Source: Enterovibrio norvegicus FF-33 (GTDB lineage: Bacteria > Pseudomonadota > Gammaproteobacteria > Enterobacterales > Vibrionaceae). From it: a stretch of DNA of 64,000 nucleotides. Every line of letters starts with the position of its first letter. The first letter of the stretch is position 1. Shown here one piece after another: positions 47,269 to 58,185 of this stretch. Location: NCBI RefSeq assembly GCF_000286835.2, contig NZ_AJYD02000038.1, forward strand, positions 1,593,063 through 1,657,062, given 5' to 3'. A model generated the notes under the pieces. The model was not told the DNA's origin, did no database searches, and saw only the letters and a program-made list of their open reading frames with translations. Position numbers and translations under genes: made by a program.

Positions 47269-48651
47269 GTGAATATCAAACCAAGCTTATTAGCACTGTC
47301 GATCAGTGCCATGGTTTGGATGCCAACGCCCGCTTTCGCCGCTCCATCGGCAGAGCAAGTGCGTTTGGCGTCTGACTCCAACACACTGACGCAACTTATC
47401 GAAACAGCATTAGCAAACGATGCCAGCCGAAAGCAGTTCTATGCGCAATCTCAAGCCATGCGTGAAACAGGCATAGCCAGTGCTACCTTGATGGATCCCA
47501 AACTCAAAGTGGGTGTGGGTGGCCTGCCCGTCGACAGCTTCCAGTTCGATAAAGACCCAATGACCAACATCTCCATTGGCCTGATGCAGCAGTTTGAACG
47601 TGGTGACACCTTGTCTTTGCAAGGTAGAAAAGCCAATCAGCAAGCCGATGGCATTCAGCTTCAAGTCGAAGTGCGTGAGCGCGAAGTGGCCAATACTCTG
47701 ACTCAGCTCTGGTTAGAATTGGGTTATCAGCAACAGGCTGAACGCATTTTGCGCGAGAACCAACGCCTGATGCGAGAGCTCACCACCTTCATCCAAACCA
47801 ACTATTCGATTGGCAAGAATGAAGCGCAAGACTTGCTCAACGCCCAACTTCAAGTCAGTAGGCTTGATGAAAAACTGCAAGCTAACGCGCAGGTTCAGCG
47901 CCGCATTATTTCTCAACTCTCCGAATGGCTGGGTGCAAACTGGCTCGCCAACGCAAAAGATCTTAACGCCAGCAACCAGCTAAATTGGCAAACCCTGACG
48001 GCAACACTGAGTCAAACCAGCTCCATCGAGCATTTTACCCTTCTTCGCCAGCACCCAATGGTAAAAATGGCCGATGTGGCTATCACCACACAAGAAACAC
48101 AGGTTGAATTGGCCGAGCAAGCTTACGCGCCGCAGTTCGGTGTCGAAGTGATGTACGGCTATCGCCAAGCTAACGGCATGAACGGTCAACCTGCCTCCGA
48201 TTTAGTTAGCGCGTATCTGACGCTCGATATTCCGCTGTTCACCGATAACCGTCAGGACAGAAACCATGCCGCCGCTCAGTACCAAGTGGGCGCTGCAAAA
48301 TCACAGAAAGACCTCCTCCTTGCGCAAATGAACGCCAAGGTGAATGCGCTTTTGGTGGATAAAAGCAATCTAGAGCAACGTTTAGATCGCTACAGAACCA
48401 CCTTGCTAGAACAGGCTAGCGCACGCACCAAAGCGGTTGAACGTGGATACCAAAACAACACGGCACAGTTTAATGACGTGATAGCCGCCGCCAGTGATGA
48501 ACTCACTTTATCCCTTGAGCAGCAACGTTTGATCACCGATTTAAATCTCGTGAACAGCAATTTGGCGACCTTATTGGGTAGTTTTGATTACACGACCGTG
48601 ACACCTGATATCGCAATGCCAAACCCAGCGCCATCACAAACAAAGCACTAA
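47269..48651 (+). CDS. TolC-family outer-membrane efflux channel (CusC-like)
   Basis: This is the outer-membrane exit duct of a Cu(I)/Ag(I) efflux complex. A signal peptide (LLALSISAMVWMPTPAFA) precedes two coiled-coil repeats of the TolC fold, with AMRETGIASATLMDPKLKVGVGGLP typical of the metal-efflux subgroup. Length is 460. It starts at GTG 47269 with a poor ribosome-binding site, which suggests coupling to upstream translation. The CusB-like gene follows after 21 bases. Confidence 0.83.
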   Translation: MNIKPSLLALSISAMVWMPTPAFAAPSAEQVRLASDSNTLTQLIETALANDASRKQFYAQSQAMRETGIASATLMDPKLKVGVGGLPVDSFQFDKDPMTNISIGLMQQFERGDTLSLQGRKANQQADGIQLQVEVREREVANTLTQLWLELGYQQQAERILRENQRLMRELTTFIQTNYSIGKNEAQDLLNAQLQVSRLDEKLQANAQVQRRIISQLSEWLGANWLANAKDLNASNQLNWQTLTATLSQTSSIEHFTLLRQHPMVKMADVAITTQETQVELAEQAYAPQFGVEVMYGYRQANGMNGQPASDLVSAYLTLDIPLFTDNRQDRNHAAAQYQVGAAKSQKDLLLAQMNAKVNALLVDKSNLEQRLDRYRTTLLEQASARTKAVERGYQNNTAQFNDVIAAASDELTLSLEQQRLITDLNLVNSNLATLLGSFDYTTVTPDIAMPNPAPSQTKH

Positions 48652-48672
48652 GCCGCAAGGTAGGAGATAACA

Positions 48673-50382
48673 ATGAAAACAATGCAAGTAGCTACCCTCG
48701 CTTTGCTGGTTGGCGGTGCCATCGGATTTGGTGCAAACCAACTGCTTTCAGGGCATGACATGTCAGCCATGGCTGGCGCAGCGACACCTGCGAGTAATGA
48801 TGAGCCTTTATATTGGGTCGCGCCTATGGACCCCAATTACCAGCGTGATAAACCGGGACAATCCCCGATGGGCATGGATTTGATCCCCGTGTATGCGGAT
48901 GATGCGTCAAGCGAAGGGGACAAAGCAGGAACTGTAAAAATTAGCCCAGCGGTCGAAAATAACCTCGGCGTAAAAACAGCCGCCGTTGAGTGGGCGCCAC
49001 TGTCACCGCGTATTGAAACCGTTGGTTATATTGCCTTTGATGAAAGCCACCTATGGCAAACCAACGTCCGCGTCGCGGGTTGGGTACAAAAGTTATATAT
49101 CAATGCCGTGGGCGAAAAAGTCAGCAAAGACGATGTGCTTTTTACGCTCTATTCTCCCGATCTCGTTAAAGCACAAGAAGAACTGCTCAACGCCTACCGC
49201 ACAGGCCGCAAAGGCTTGATGAAGGGCGCAACAGAACGATTGGTTTCTTTAGGGGTCGACCGTGACCAAATTGCACAGATCATTAAACGCGGAAAAGCGT
49301 CACAAACCATAGATGTCAAAGCCTTGGGCGATGGCATTATCGCCAGTCTTAACATTCGTGAGGGGGGATACCTTTCTCCTTCACAAGCGGTGATCAGTGC
49401 CGGCCCACTAGACGAAGTGTGGGTTGATGCCGAGGTGTTTGAACGTCAGGCGCACTGGGTCAATGCAGGCAGCATGGCAACCATGACACTAGATGGTGTT
49501 CCTGGTAAAGAATGGCAAGGCAAAGTCGACTACGTGTATCCAATTTTAGACCCGAAAACCCGTACCCTGCGCATGCGCTTGAAGTTCACCAATGCAGACG
49601 GTGAACTCAAACCCAACATGTTTGCCAATATTGCGCTGCAACCTGTCACGGAAGATGCCGTTCTCACTATCCCAAAATCCTCAGTGATCCGCTCTGGCGG
49701 CATGACCCGCGTGGTACTCGCTGAAGGCGATGGCAAGTATCGCTCTGCTCGTATTGAAGTGGGACGTGAAGCGGGAGATACCATTGAAGTGCTGCAAGGT
49801 TTAACCGACAAACATCGTGTCGTCACTTCTGCCCACTTTATGCTGGACTCAGAATCCAGCCAGTCTGCCGATTTAGCCAGAATCAATGGTATTGAAGCGG
49901 CCGCAGAAACCCAATGGGCCAAAGGCGAAATCACTGATGTGATGATGGGACACCGCATGCTCACCATCAATCACGAACCCGTTCCCGCATGGAACTGGCC
50001 AGGCATGGTGATGAATTTCACCTTTGCCGAGGGTATTGAACTAGACGAGTTCGACGTCGGACAAGCCATCGATTTTGAAATGCAAAAAGCCGAATCAGGC
50101 CAATATGAAATCGTTGATTTCAAACTCAGTGACGACGCTGCGCCGAATGAAGTTTGGGTATCCGGCGAAATCTCCATGTTGATGGCAGATTTCGGCATGA
50201 TCACCCTAACCCACCAGCCGGTGAGTGAGTGGAAATGGGACGCGGGAGAAATGAATTTCTCCGTGGAAGAAAGCGTTAATCTGGGCGCTTTTGCTGAAGG
50301 CCAAACCGTCCGCTTTTTAGTCACCAAAAACGGGGCAGATTACTTCCTTAAAGCACTTGAGCTAGAAGGAGGCAAACAATGA
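48673..50382 (+). CDS. cusB: CusB-like periplasmic adaptor with two C-terminal CusF domains
   Basis: The adaptor links CusA to the CusC-like channel and hands over copper or silver. In order there are an N-terminal anchor (about 5-25), a short heavy-metal-binding domain ([10 protein letters not shown], then [13 protein letters not shown]), the adaptor core with two lipoyl halves and barrel (about 85-395), and two CusF-like OB domains (about 420-490 and 497-567). The first CusF has a complete His-Trp-Met-Met set ([17 protein letters not shown]). The second keeps His and Trp but has Gly in place of the first Met ([16 protein letters not shown]). At 569 residues it is much longer than E. coli CusB (about 407) because of the fused chaperone domains. 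It overlaps cusA by ATGA. Confidence 0.9.
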   Translation: MKTMQVATLALLVGGAIGFGANQLLSGHDMSAMAGAATPASNDEPLYWVAPMDPNYQRDKPGQSPMGMDLIPVYADDASSEGDKAGTVKISPAVENNLGVKTAAVEWAPLSPRIETVGYIAFDESHLWQTNVRVAGWVQKLYINAVGEKVSKDDVLFTLYSPDLVKAQEELLNAYRTGRKGLMKGATERLVSLGVDRDQIAQIIKRGKASQTIDVKALGDGIIASLNIREGGYLSPSQAVISAGPLDEVWVDAEVFERQAHWVNAGSMATMTLDGVPGKEWQGKVDYVYPILDPKTRTLRMRLKFTNADGELKPNMFANIALQPVTEDAVLTIPKSSVIRSGGMTRVVLAEGDGKYRSARIEVGREAGDTIEVLQGLTDKHRVVTSAHFMLDSESSQSADLARINGIEAAAETQWAKGEITDVMMGHRMLTINHEPVPAWNWPGMVMNFTFAEGIELDEFDVGQAIDFEMQKAESGQYEIVDFKLSDDAAPNEVWVSGEISMLMADFGMITLTHQPVSEWKWDAGEMNFSVEESVNLGAFAEGQTVRFLVTKNGADYFLKALELEGGKQ

Positions 50383-53300
50383 TTGGTGCCGTTATTCGCT
50401 GGTCGATTGCCAACCGATTTCTGGTACTGGTCGCGACCCTCTTTCTTACGCTGGGCGGCTTATACAGCGTTAAGAATACCCCCGTCGATGCCCTGCCGGA
50501 TCTGTCCGATGTGCAGGTAATCATCAAAACCAGTTATCCGGGTCAAGCGCCACAAGTGGTGGAAGATCAGGTCACGTATCCATTAACCACCGCCATGTTA
50601 GCCGTACCGGGCGCCGAAACGGTTCGGGGTTACTCCTTCTTTGGTGACTCCTACGTTTACATCATCTTCGACGACAATACCGACATGTATTGGGCACGTT
50701 CACGTGTATTGGAGTATTTAAGCCAAGTCGCGCCAAAATTACCACCGAGCGCCAAACCGACACTGGGGCCTGATGCAACGGGCGTGGGCTGGATTTACAG
50801 CTACGTGCTGCAAGACAAAACCGGGCAGCACGATCTGGCAGAGCTTCGTAGCCTGCAAGATTGGTTCTTAAAGTACGAACTACAAACCGTGGATGGCGTC
50901 TCTGAAGTCGCTACTGTTGGCGGCATGGTGAAGCAATATCAGGTGCAAATCGATCCTGCCAAACTGCGTGCGTACAACCTAACGCTGCAACAGATCAACA
51001 TGGCGATCCAAAATGGCAACCAAGAAGCAGGCGCGTCAGTCATTGAAGTGGCAGAAGCCGAACACATGGTGCGCACCACGGGTTACCTTTCGAGTGTTGA
51101 AGACATTCAATCGTTGCCGCTTAAAGTCACCGAAAAAGGCACGCCATTGCTGTTGGGCGACATTGCTGACATCAACATTGGCCCACAAATGCGTCGCGGC
51201 ATTTCCGAATTCAACGGAGAAGGCGAAGCGGTGGGTGGCGTGATTGTCATGCGCTTTGGTGAAAACGCCAGCGAGGTGATCGCCAATGTCAAAGCTAAGC
51301 TCGATGAACTGCAACGCAGCCTGCCAGACGGCGTGGAAATTGTTGCCACTTATGATCGTTCTACCCTGATTGATGCCGCCGTGGAAAACCTATGGCAGAA
51401 ACTGGCGGAAGAATTCATCGTGGTCGCCGTCGTGTGCGCCCTGTTCCTTTTTCATATTCGCTCGTCACTGGTTATTGCCATTAGCTTGCCGATTGGTATT
51501 TTATCCGCCTTTATCGTCATGCACTGGCAAGGCATTAACGCCAACATCATGTCCCTTGGTGGTATCGCCATCGCCATCGGTGCCATGGTGGATGGCGCTA
51601 TCGTCATGATTGAGAACGTCCACAAGCACATAGAGCGAACCCCACTCACCGACAAAAACCGTTGGCAAGTGATCAGTAAAGCGGCAGAAGAAGTGGGTGC
51701 GCCGCTGTTCTTCTCCCTGCTGATTATTACCCTCAGCTTTGTGCCTGTGTTTGCGCTCGAAGGGCAAGAAGGCAAGATGTTCTCGCCATTGGCTTTCACC
51801 AAAACCTATGCAATGGCTGCGGCTGCAGGTCTCTCGATCACTTTGGTGCCTGTACTGATGGGCTACTTCATTCGCGGGAAAATACTCCCGGAGAACAAAA
51901 ACCCGGTTAACCGTGGTCTGATTGCCTTATATCGCCCATTGCTGAACCTTAGTCTGACCTTCCCTAAGACCATGATTGTGGTCGCTATCGCATTGATGGC
52001 CTCGGCGTATTACCCCACCAGTAAACTTGGCAGCGAATTCATTCCGCCGCTGGATGAAGGTGATTTGATGTACATGCCGACGACGTATCCCGGTATCTCT
52101 ATCGGTAAAGCGCGCGAGCTATTGCAGCAAACCAATAAGCTGATCAAAACCGTACCGGAAGTGGAAACGGTGTGGGGCAAAATTGGACGAGCGGAAACCG
52201 CGACAGACCCTGCCCCATTGACCATGATTGAAACCGTGATCCAACTGAAGCCACGTGAAGAATGGCGTGAAGGGCTCACCACTGAATCGCTACGTAAAGA
52301 ATTTGATGATTTGGTGCAATTCCCCGGCCTCACCAACGCATGGGTCATGCCAATCAAAACCCGCATCGACATGCTGGCAACGGGCATTAAAACACCTATC
52401 GGCATCAAGATTGCTGGCCCTGATCTTAAGGTCATCGAAGGCATCGGCGCGGATCTGGAACCTATCTTGAATCAGGTTGCTGGCACGGCGTCTGTGTATG
52501 CAGAGCGTGTTGCTGGCGGACGTTACGTCACCATCGACATCAAACGCCTCTCCGCAGCCCGTTATGGCTTGAGTATCAAGGACGTTCAGCAAGTGGTTTC
52601 TACCGCTGTCGGCGGCATGAATGTGGGTGAAACCGTTGAAGGGTTAGAGCGTTACCCTATCAATGTTCGCTACCCGCAAGACTACCGTGACTCTGTGGTG
52701 AAGCTGCAAAACCTGCCACTCGTGACACCCAATGGTGCACGTATCGCACTGGCTGATGTGGCCGATATTCGTTACGAAGACGGCCCTCCGATGATCAAAA
52801 CCGAAAACGCGCGTCCTAATGGTTGGGTGTTTGTCGATATCGATGGTCGCGATCTGGGCTCTTACGTGGTCGATGCGCAAAAAGCGGTTGCAGAACAACT
52901 AGTGCTGCCAACCGGTTATTCCTTGGCGTGGTCAGGTCAATACGAATACATGGAGCGCGCAAAAGAGCGCTTGAGTGTGGTCGTGCCTATCACCATCGCC
53001 ATCATCATGTTGTTGCTGTATTTGAGTTTCCGTCGCGTAGGCGAAGTCATGATCATCATGGCAACCCTACCACTGGCAATGGTCGGCGGCCTGTGGCTCA
53101 TGCACTACTTGGGTTACAACTTCTCGATTGCCGTTGGCGTAGGGTTTATTGCCCTTTCGGGTGTGGCTGTCGAAATCGGCGTCATCATGCTGGTTTACCT
53201 CAACCAGGCATGGCACGCCAAAAAGCGTGAAGCACAAGAAAACAACCAACCGCTTTACCCAGAAGACCTCACTGGCGCCATTCGTGAAGGTGCGGGGCTG

Positions 53301-53507
53301 CGTGTTCGCCCCGTGATGATGACAGTGCTGACCGTCATTATTGGCCTGATCCCCATCATGTATGGCGAAGGCACAGGCTCTGAAGTGATGCAGCGTATTG
53401 CCGCCCCGATGATTGGCGGCATGGCATCTGCCCTCATTCTGACGCTGCTGGTTCTGCCAGCCATTTACAAACTCTGGAAAAACCGAGAAATCACACAACA
53501 CAGTTAA
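50379..53507 (+). CDS. cusA: Heavy-metal RND efflux pump CusA (Cu/Ag)
   Basis: The 1042-residue inner-membrane pump belongs to the heavy-metal RND family. Motifs seen are [19 protein letters not shown] near the start, [20 protein letters not shown] with the proton-relay Asp pair, [21 protein letters not shown], and [17 protein letters not shown], where the Met is one of the copper-binding Met residues of Cus[19 protein letters not shown] lies near the end. These features point to monovalent Cu/Ag rather than Co/Zn/Cd. It is coupled to cusB by a 4-base overlap and followed by a cupredoxin gene. Confidence 0.93.
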   Translation: MIGAVIRWSIANRFLVLVATLFLTLGGLYSVKNTPVDALPDLSDVQVIIKTSYPGQAPQVVEDQVTYPLTTAMLAVPGAETVRGYSFFGDSYVYIIFDDNTDMYWARSRVLEYLSQVAPKLPPSAKPTLGPDATGVGWIYSYVLQDKTGQHDLAELRSLQDWFLKYELQTVDGVSEVATVGGMVKQYQVQIDPAKLRAYNLTLQQINMAIQNGNQEAGASVIEVAEAEHMVRTTGYLSSVEDIQSLPLKVTEKGTPLLLGDIADINIGPQMRRGISEFNGEGEAVGGVIVMRFGENASEVIANVKAKLDELQRSLPDGVEIVATYDRSTLIDAAVENLWQKLAEEFIVVAVVCALFLFHIRSSLVIAISLPIGILSAFIVMHWQGINANIMSLGGIAIAIGAMVDGAIVMIENVHKHIERTPLTDKNRWQVISKAAEEVGAPLFFSLLIITLSFVPVFALEGQEGKMFSPLAFTKTYAMAAAAGLSITLVPVLMGYFIRGKILPENKNPVNRGLIALYRPLLNLSLTFPKTMIVVAIALMASAYYPTSKLGSEFIPPLDEGDLMYMPTTYPGISIGKARELLQQTNKLIKTVPEVETVWGKIGRAETATDPAPLTMIETVIQLKPREEWREGLTTESLRKEFDDLVQFPGLTNAWVMPIKTRIDMLATGIKTPIGIKIAGPDLKVIEGIGADLEPILNQVAGTASVYAERVAGGRYVTIDIKRLSAARYGLSIKDVQQVVSTAVGGMNVGETVEGLERYPINVRYPQDYRDSVVKLQNLPLVTPNGARIALADVADIRYEDGPPMIKTENARPNGWVFVDIDGRDLGSYVVDAQKAVAEQLVLPTGYSLAWSGQYEYMERAKERLSVVVPITIAIIMLLLYLSFRRVGEVMIIMATLPLAMVGGLWLMHYLGYNFSIAVGVGFIALSGVAVEIGVIMLVYLNQAWHAKKREAQENNQPLYPEDLTGAIREGAGLRVRPVMMTVLTVIIGLIPIMYGEGTGSEVMQRIAAPMIGGMASALILTLLVLPAIYKLWKNREITQHS

Positions 53508-53561
53508 TGAATTTTCCGCGTCGACGAGGCGCGGAATAACTACTTTAAGAAGGAAAACACA

Positions 53562-54140
53562 ATGAAAAAGACACTACTTGCACTTTCACTGGCTATTTTC
53601 ACGACGAGCGTAATGGCCGCTGACATGGATCATTCCAAAATGGACCACAGCAAGATGGATCATGGCAAGAAGCCACAAGAAACCATGGATCACGCAGCCA
53701 TGGGGCACGGCGACATGGATGATTCAAAGATGGACCATTCGAGCATGATGAACATGGAAGGTATGTCTGCAGTGGGTATGCCAGCAAATGGCGCAAAACC
53801 CGACAAAGTGGTTCACGTTATTTTGACTGATGACATGCGCATTAACTTCAAGAAAGACGTGACCATTGAGCCAAATGACGTGGTGCAATTTGTGGTGATG
53901 AACGTGGGTAAAATCGACCACGAGTTTTCTATCGGCTCAATGGACGAACAACTCAAGCACCGTGAAATGATGAAAAACATGACTAGCGGTCATGCCCACG
54001 ATTCAGGCAGCACGGTCACCGTTAAACCGGGTAAAGCTAAGCAACTTCTGTGGCATTTCCACGGCGACAAAAGCGTTGAGTTTGCCTGCAACATCCCAGG
54101 CCATGCAGAAGCGGGCATGATAAAGAGTGTGACACTGTAA
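53562..54140 (+). CDS. Periplasmic Met/His-rich cupredoxin
   Basis: The 192-residue protein has a signal peptide ending at SVMAA and a long low-complexity metal-binding region built from MDHSK/MDHGK repeats (about 20-70). A plastocyanin-like domain follows. Type-1 copper ligands are visible: His in KIDHEFS, then Cys, His and Met in FACNIPGHAEAGM. The layout recalls CopI-type cupredoxins linked to copper tolerance in proteobacteria. It may bind copper in the periplasm and pass it to the Cus pump or buffer it. The gap to cusA is 54 bases with AAGGA upstream, so it is the last gene of the cluster. Confidence 0.88.
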   Translation: MKKTLLALSLAIFTTSVMAADMDHSKMDHSKMDHGKKPQETMDHAAMGHGDMDDSKMDHSSMMNMEGMSAVGMPANGAKPDKVVHVILTDDMRINFKKDVTIEPNDVVQFVVMNVGKIDHEFSIGSMDEQLKHREMMKNMTSGHAHDSGSTVTVKPGKAKQLLWHFHGDKSVEFACNIPGHAEAGMIKSVTL

Positions 54141-54167
54141 CTCTCCTTGAGATAGCCCAGTCATCGC

Positions 54168-54197
54168 AACCATAGCCGCAGCAATGCGGCTATGGTT
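54168..54197. terminator. Bidirectional hairpin between convergent genes
   Basis: AACCATAGCCGCA and its exact complement form a 13-bp stem around GCAA, between the cupredoxin stop and the next gene on the other strand. The T-run is weak on both sides. Confidence 0.65.
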
Positions 54198-54201
54198 TAT
54201 C

Positions 54202-54684
54202 TTACTCCCCCTTCAGTACCGCTTTCTTGGTTCGCGTTTCAACCAACACAGTGACAATCACGGCAAACACACCCACCAGCGCCGAAGCTAACCAAGAAGA
54301 AACATACACCTCACCGAACACGCGCGTCCAAAGGATCGCTAGCACCACAAACCAACCAAACAGAAAGGCCGCGTTGTTAATCGCGATAACCAAAAGCGTT
54401 GGGAAAATGGGCTTGGTTACTGTCTCTTTGAGTTCTGGGTGCGCCTTGCTCACCTTGCCCGCAAACACCTTCGCCGTGATCAGCGAAAGAATAATGCCAA
54501 GGCCAAACGTCAGCGGGACGGCTTGCCCCCAAACTGATAGCTCTTTGGTCGAAATCATATCCAACGACATCGGAACCAATGCCTTAGAGCCAAACGTATA
54601 ACTGGCAATCACTGCATTAATGACCCCATTGATCAGTGCGGATACCAGAGAGTCTTTGAGTTTTACTTCAATCGTGGGTGACAT
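54202..54684 (-). CDS. Four-helix membrane protein of unknown function
   Basis: The 160-residue product has about four hydrophobic segments (LVSALINGVINAVIASYTFG, PLTFGLGIILSLITA, FPTLLVIAINNAAFLFGWFVVLAIL and SWLASALVGVFAVIVTVLV) and charged ends. A TTG at 54699 is in frame, but the ATG at 54684 has GAGG seven bases upstream and is preferred. I do not recognise the family. It could be a small integral membrane or transporter-like protein. Its stop almost meets the terminator of the cupredoxin gene, so the copper cluster is not its operon. Confidence 0.65.
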   Translation of the reverse strand: MSPTIEVKLKDSLVSALINGVINAVIASYTFGSKALVPMSLDMISTKELSVWGQAVPLTFGLGIILSLITAKVFAGKVSKAHPELKETVTKPIFPTLLVIAINNAAFLFGWFVVLAILWTRVFGEVYVSSWLASALVGVFAVIVTVLVETRTKKAVLKGE

Positions 54685-54954
54685 ATTTACCTCAGCCAAA
54701 ATACCTTACAAAACAGCAAATCCATGTCGCCACACAGAATGTAGTGCTAGATGACAACTAACGTTTTAAAACTGTTTGAAAATCCCAGATACGGGACTGC
54801 GGCAACACCCAGTGTAAATTTCGCTGAACACCTCTTTTATGCAAATCCATGCCCGTTTCTCGACAAATGTCAGCAAGAACCGCATCTTACTTTGCAATTA
54901 CCTGCACATTTATTGATTCGCAGGGATCAGGAATAGAGAAAGGAATCATCAGAC

Positions 54955-55563
54955 ATGGATAAAGATCATAGCCTCAGAGAAAACCTCTTGGCCTTACTGC
55001 TTGGCAGCGCACTCGTCTCGCTGGGCGTCATTTTCTTCAACAAAGTTGGCTTACTGACAGGCGGCACGGCAGGCCTTGCCATCTTCCTCACCAAAGTGAG
55101 CGCCTTAAGTTTCGGCCAAGCCTTTTTCGCCCTCAATCTGCCGTTCTACATCCTGTCAGTCATGCGCATGGGTTGGCGTTTCACGCTGAATACTTTCATC
55201 GCGGTCAGCATCGTCTCTGTGGCTGTTGATCATCTGTATCGCGTTATTGATATTGCGCATATTGATCCCATTTACGCAGCCCTGATTGGCGGTGGCTTAA
55301 TCGGAACAGGCATGTTGGTGATCTTCCGCCACAAAATGAGTCTGGGCGGATTCAATATTCTCGCGCTGTATCTTCAAGAACGCTTTGGGATTCGTGCTGG
55401 CAAGGTGCAAATGGCACTGGATTGCGCCATTGTGGTGATGTCACTGTTCATTGTGGATTTGAGCTTGATTGCATTGTCGATACTGGGCGCGATCACCACC
55501 AACCTTATCTTAGCGATGAATCACAAACCTGGGCGTTATCAGGCCAAATCGCAAGCTGCTTAG
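54955..55563 (+). CDS. YitT-family membrane protein
   Basis: The 202-residue protein shows the YitT/DUF161 pattern: LGSALVSLGVIFFNKVGLLTGGTAGLAIFLTKVS at the first helices, the loop FALNLPFYILSVMRMGWRF, and IFRHKMSLGGFNILALYLQERFGIRAGKVQMALD. Five or six membrane helices are predicted. The function is unknown, and bacterial family members are presumed transporters. The start has AAGGA 11 bases upstream. The gene has its own terminator. Confidence 0.85.
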   Translation: MDKDHSLRENLLALLLGSALVSLGVIFFNKVGLLTGGTAGLAIFLTKVSALSFGQAFFALNLPFYILSVMRMGWRFTLNTFIAVSIVSVAVDHLYRVIDIAHIDPIYAALIGGGLIGTGMLVIFRHKMSLGGFNILALYLQERFGIRAGKVQMALDCAIVVMSLFIVDLSLIALSILGAITTNLILAMNHKPGRYQAKSQAA

Positions 55564-55621
55564 ACCCTGATCGTCATCCGATCTCTTTGCTTCTAGATAA
55601 ATCGTAAATAGCACCTGAACT

Positions 55622-55645
55622 GGCCACCTTCTCGGTGGCCTTTTT
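55622..55645 (+). terminator. Rho-independent terminator after the YitT gene
   Basis: GGCCACC-TTCTC-GGTGGCC is followed by five T, 59 bases past the stop codon. It also marks the left boundary of the regulator duplication. Confidence 0.9.
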
Positions 55646-55649
55646 GTTA

Positions 55650-56044
55650 TCAGAAGAAACTAATTGGCAGATAGAAATCCAACTCAAAGCGTTCCTGCTC
55701 ATCGAGAAAATGGTTTTGGTGATAATGCACATACGCAGGCGTTGATCCCAGTTTAAAACCAGACGCTGGCAGCCACTGCTCGAGCACCTTGCTGATTTGG
55801 GGAAGCAGTTCGCCATACACCCCCTGCAATCGAAACACCGCATGTAACCCGCCCGGCACCACCAATTGATTGACGACTCCGCGCACTTTTATCGGCGCAT
55901 CAATGGCAATGCAGGCAACATAGCGACACTTATCCAGCTCTACCCAAGCAGGGTTTGAATGGTGTAAACCAAATTGCTGTGAAAAATCACGCCCTTCACT
56001 ACTCGCCCATGCGTGCAATATTCGCCATGTGTTTTTTATCGATC
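55650..56044. repeat. Left copy of a direct repeat (AraC gene 3' part)
   Basis: This 395-base stretch pairs with 63606-64000. My hand alignment finds about 16 mismatches (roughly 96 percent identity), all silent in the encoded protein. The repeat starts at the stop codon on both sides and probably continues past the window edge. Confidence 0.88.
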
Positions 56045-56453
56045 GGTCATAGCCAACATGGCGTACATACGCGGCGAACCGCTCTGGCACTTCGACAATT
56101 TTGGGCGAAGGCAATTTGAGATCAGCCACACGAAGATAACCGGCCGCCACATCGGGATCTTTCAAGTAAGGCTTATTGGCTATCTGCATATCATGTTTAC
56201 GCCATTCACCCGGCGCGACATCAAACGTGGCTTTGAATGCACGACTAAACGAAGACACCGAGTTAAACCCGCACTTGTTGGCAATCTCAAGTACGGATGA
56301 CCGTGTATCAAACATCAGCTGATTGGCGGCATATTCCATGCGAGTGCGGCGGATATACTGATGAATCGACTCGCCCACCACGCTTTTGAAAATACGATGG
56401 AAGTGTTGTTCAGCCAAAAAAGATTGGACTGACAAAAAAGATTGGACAGGCAC
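55650..56453 (-). pseudogene. AraC-family regulator with GyrI-like domain, 5'-truncated copy
   Basis: The frame (267 residues from a GTG) lacks the first helix-turn-helix of an AraC protein: homology starts at FLAEQHFHRIFKSVVGESIHQYIRRTRMEY, in the middle of the domain. The second helix-turn-helix is whole (VLEIANKCGFNSVSSFSRAFK). The C-terminal GyrI-like ligand domain (about 110-267) is complete. The first residues come from an 18-bp tandem duplication (VQSFLS then VQSFLA; CAAAAAAGATTGGAC at 56415-56429 and 56433-56447), a local scar. It is probably non-functional in DNA binding. A second copy lies at 63606-64000. GyrI-like domains bind drugs or small ligands. Confidence 0.75.
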
Positions 56454-56585
56454 TTTAAGAAAAGAACAAAACTGTCAGTTTCAGCATTCCTTGCTAATCA
56501 GCCCATCCTGAATACCTAAAGATGAAACGGTTAACTCGCCGCGATACCTTGTCCTCACTATCATCATTCATCAAAGATTTCGGCC

Positions 56586-57548
56586 ATGGCTCAAGCGCGC
56601 TCTTCTCTTATCAGTCTTGACGCAACACCCTACTACCACTGCGTTTCTCGTTGCGTTCGTCGCTCCTTTCTATGCGGCCATGATGATACAACTGACAAAA
56701 GTTATGAACATCGTAGAGGATGGATAGAGAAGCGATTATTGGCCCTTTCTCACGCGTTTTGCATTGATGTTTGTGCCTACGCCATCATGAGCAATCACTA
56801 TCACGTCGTGCTGCATATCAACATAAATAAAGCCAAGACATTATCTCCACTAGACGTTGCGGAGCGTTGGTTGGCGTTTCATCAAGGTCCTTTGCTTATC
56901 CAGCGATTCATTCGTGGGGACAAGCTCTCGGAGGCAGAATCCGAAAGCTGTATGAACATCATTGAAGTGTGGCGCGAACGTCTAACGTCAGTCAGCTGGT
57001 TTATGCGACTTATCAATCAACACATCGCAGCAGAAGCGAACCGTGAAGACAAATGCACAGGTCATTTCTGGGAAGGGCGATTTAAGAGCCAAGCTCTGCT
57101 AGATGAAAAAGCGTTGGCGGCAGCCATGGCGTATGTTGACTTAAATCCTGTGCGTGCGGCGATTGCAGATACACCCGAGCAGTCTGACCATACGTCTGTG
57201 AAAGCGCGAATTGAGTCTTTGAAAAGTGAAGACATTACGGCACCAAGCTTGTTCCCGTTCGCTGGAAACCCACGCGAAGACATGCCCGACGGCATTCCCT
57301 TTCGTCTCATGGATTATTTAGAACTTGTAGATTGGACAGGGCGACAGGTACGTGATGATAAACGTGGTCATATTGAAAACGGACTGCCGCCCTTACTGTC
57401 GCGCCTAGGCTTCGATACTCAGAGCTGGATACGAACCTGCACCAAAATAGAAAGAGGAAGTATTGTTGGAGCGGAGTCAGCAGTGAAAGCAGCCTTGCCG
57501 CATCTCAATCGACAAAGAATGTCTGGCATTCGACTGCCATATAGATAA
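56586..57548 (+). mobile_element. REP-associated tyrosine transposase (Y1, IS200-like), intact frame
   Basis: The 320-residue product belongs to the Y1 single-strand transposase group often called RAYT. Seen are LDATPYYHCVSRCVRRSFLCG, the HUH metal motif in IMSNHYHVVLH, WFMRLINQHIAAEANRE, GHFWEGRFKSQALLDE, and the catalytic Tyr in AAMAYVDLNPVRAA. The C-terminal extension (PFRLMDYLELVDWTGRQ onward) is shared with the broken copy at 62361. Such proteins usually move or maintain small REP hairpins rather than themselves. No terminal repeats were found around it. Confidence 0.87.
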
Positions 57549-57732
57549 CCCAACACCTACCTTGGTTTCAGTGCCCCAATCAGATAACCATCTGAGCCTT
57601 CTGCTTCCCCAAATTTGTGTATACGACAGATTTTGACCGCATTCTTCGATAACTGCCGTTTACTGCTAAATACAGAGTAAACATATCTCCCTTTTCAAGC
57701 GTTCGCCATCGAGAAATAGTCAATGTTTCCTA

Positions 57733-57924
57733 ATGTGTCTGTCTGTGTTTTATGCATATTCACCTTGGGTAAATGTTATCGAAAGGCTTTGGCATGCCTT
57801 ACATGAAACGATAACCAGAAATCACCGGTGCAAGTATATGTGGCAATTGCTCAGGCAAGTTAAACAATTTTTAGAGCAGGTATCGCCCTATCCAGGCAGT
57901 GGTCATGGCACAGCGAAAATATAG
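57733..57924 (+). pseudogene. IS630-family transposase, C-terminal remnant
   Basis: A 63-codon frame resembles the end of IS630-family transposases: YSPWVNVIERLWHALHETIT with the catalytic-region Glu, then MWQLLRQVKQFLEQVSPYPG. The first two thirds of the gene are missing. The flanking bases (57549-57732 and 57925-58131) carry no gene I can support. Confidence 0.7.
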
Positions 57925-58185
57925 CGCTATTTGGATCGGCTATTTATCGGGGCGAATGATTGTGTTTGACTTTATTTCCATCGTGAATCAAGTGCGTCCT
58001 TATTGTTCGAGTTAACCCAAAATAAAGAGGCAATGATGCGTAAGGGGTATCAAAAAATTTAGGCCGAGTGAGAAGAATACAGCCTGATAGATTGGCCAGT
58101 AAAACTAATTGCCATACCGTACAGGCGCATCATGGATAGACGTAACATATCTGAATACGATTTTTTTACTCTCAAGGATGAACAA

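Noticed and set aside
54751..54936. 61-codon plus-strand frame between the membrane protein and YitT genes
   Set aside because: No ribosome-binding site, no recognisable motif, and it lies in the promoter gap of the YitT gene.
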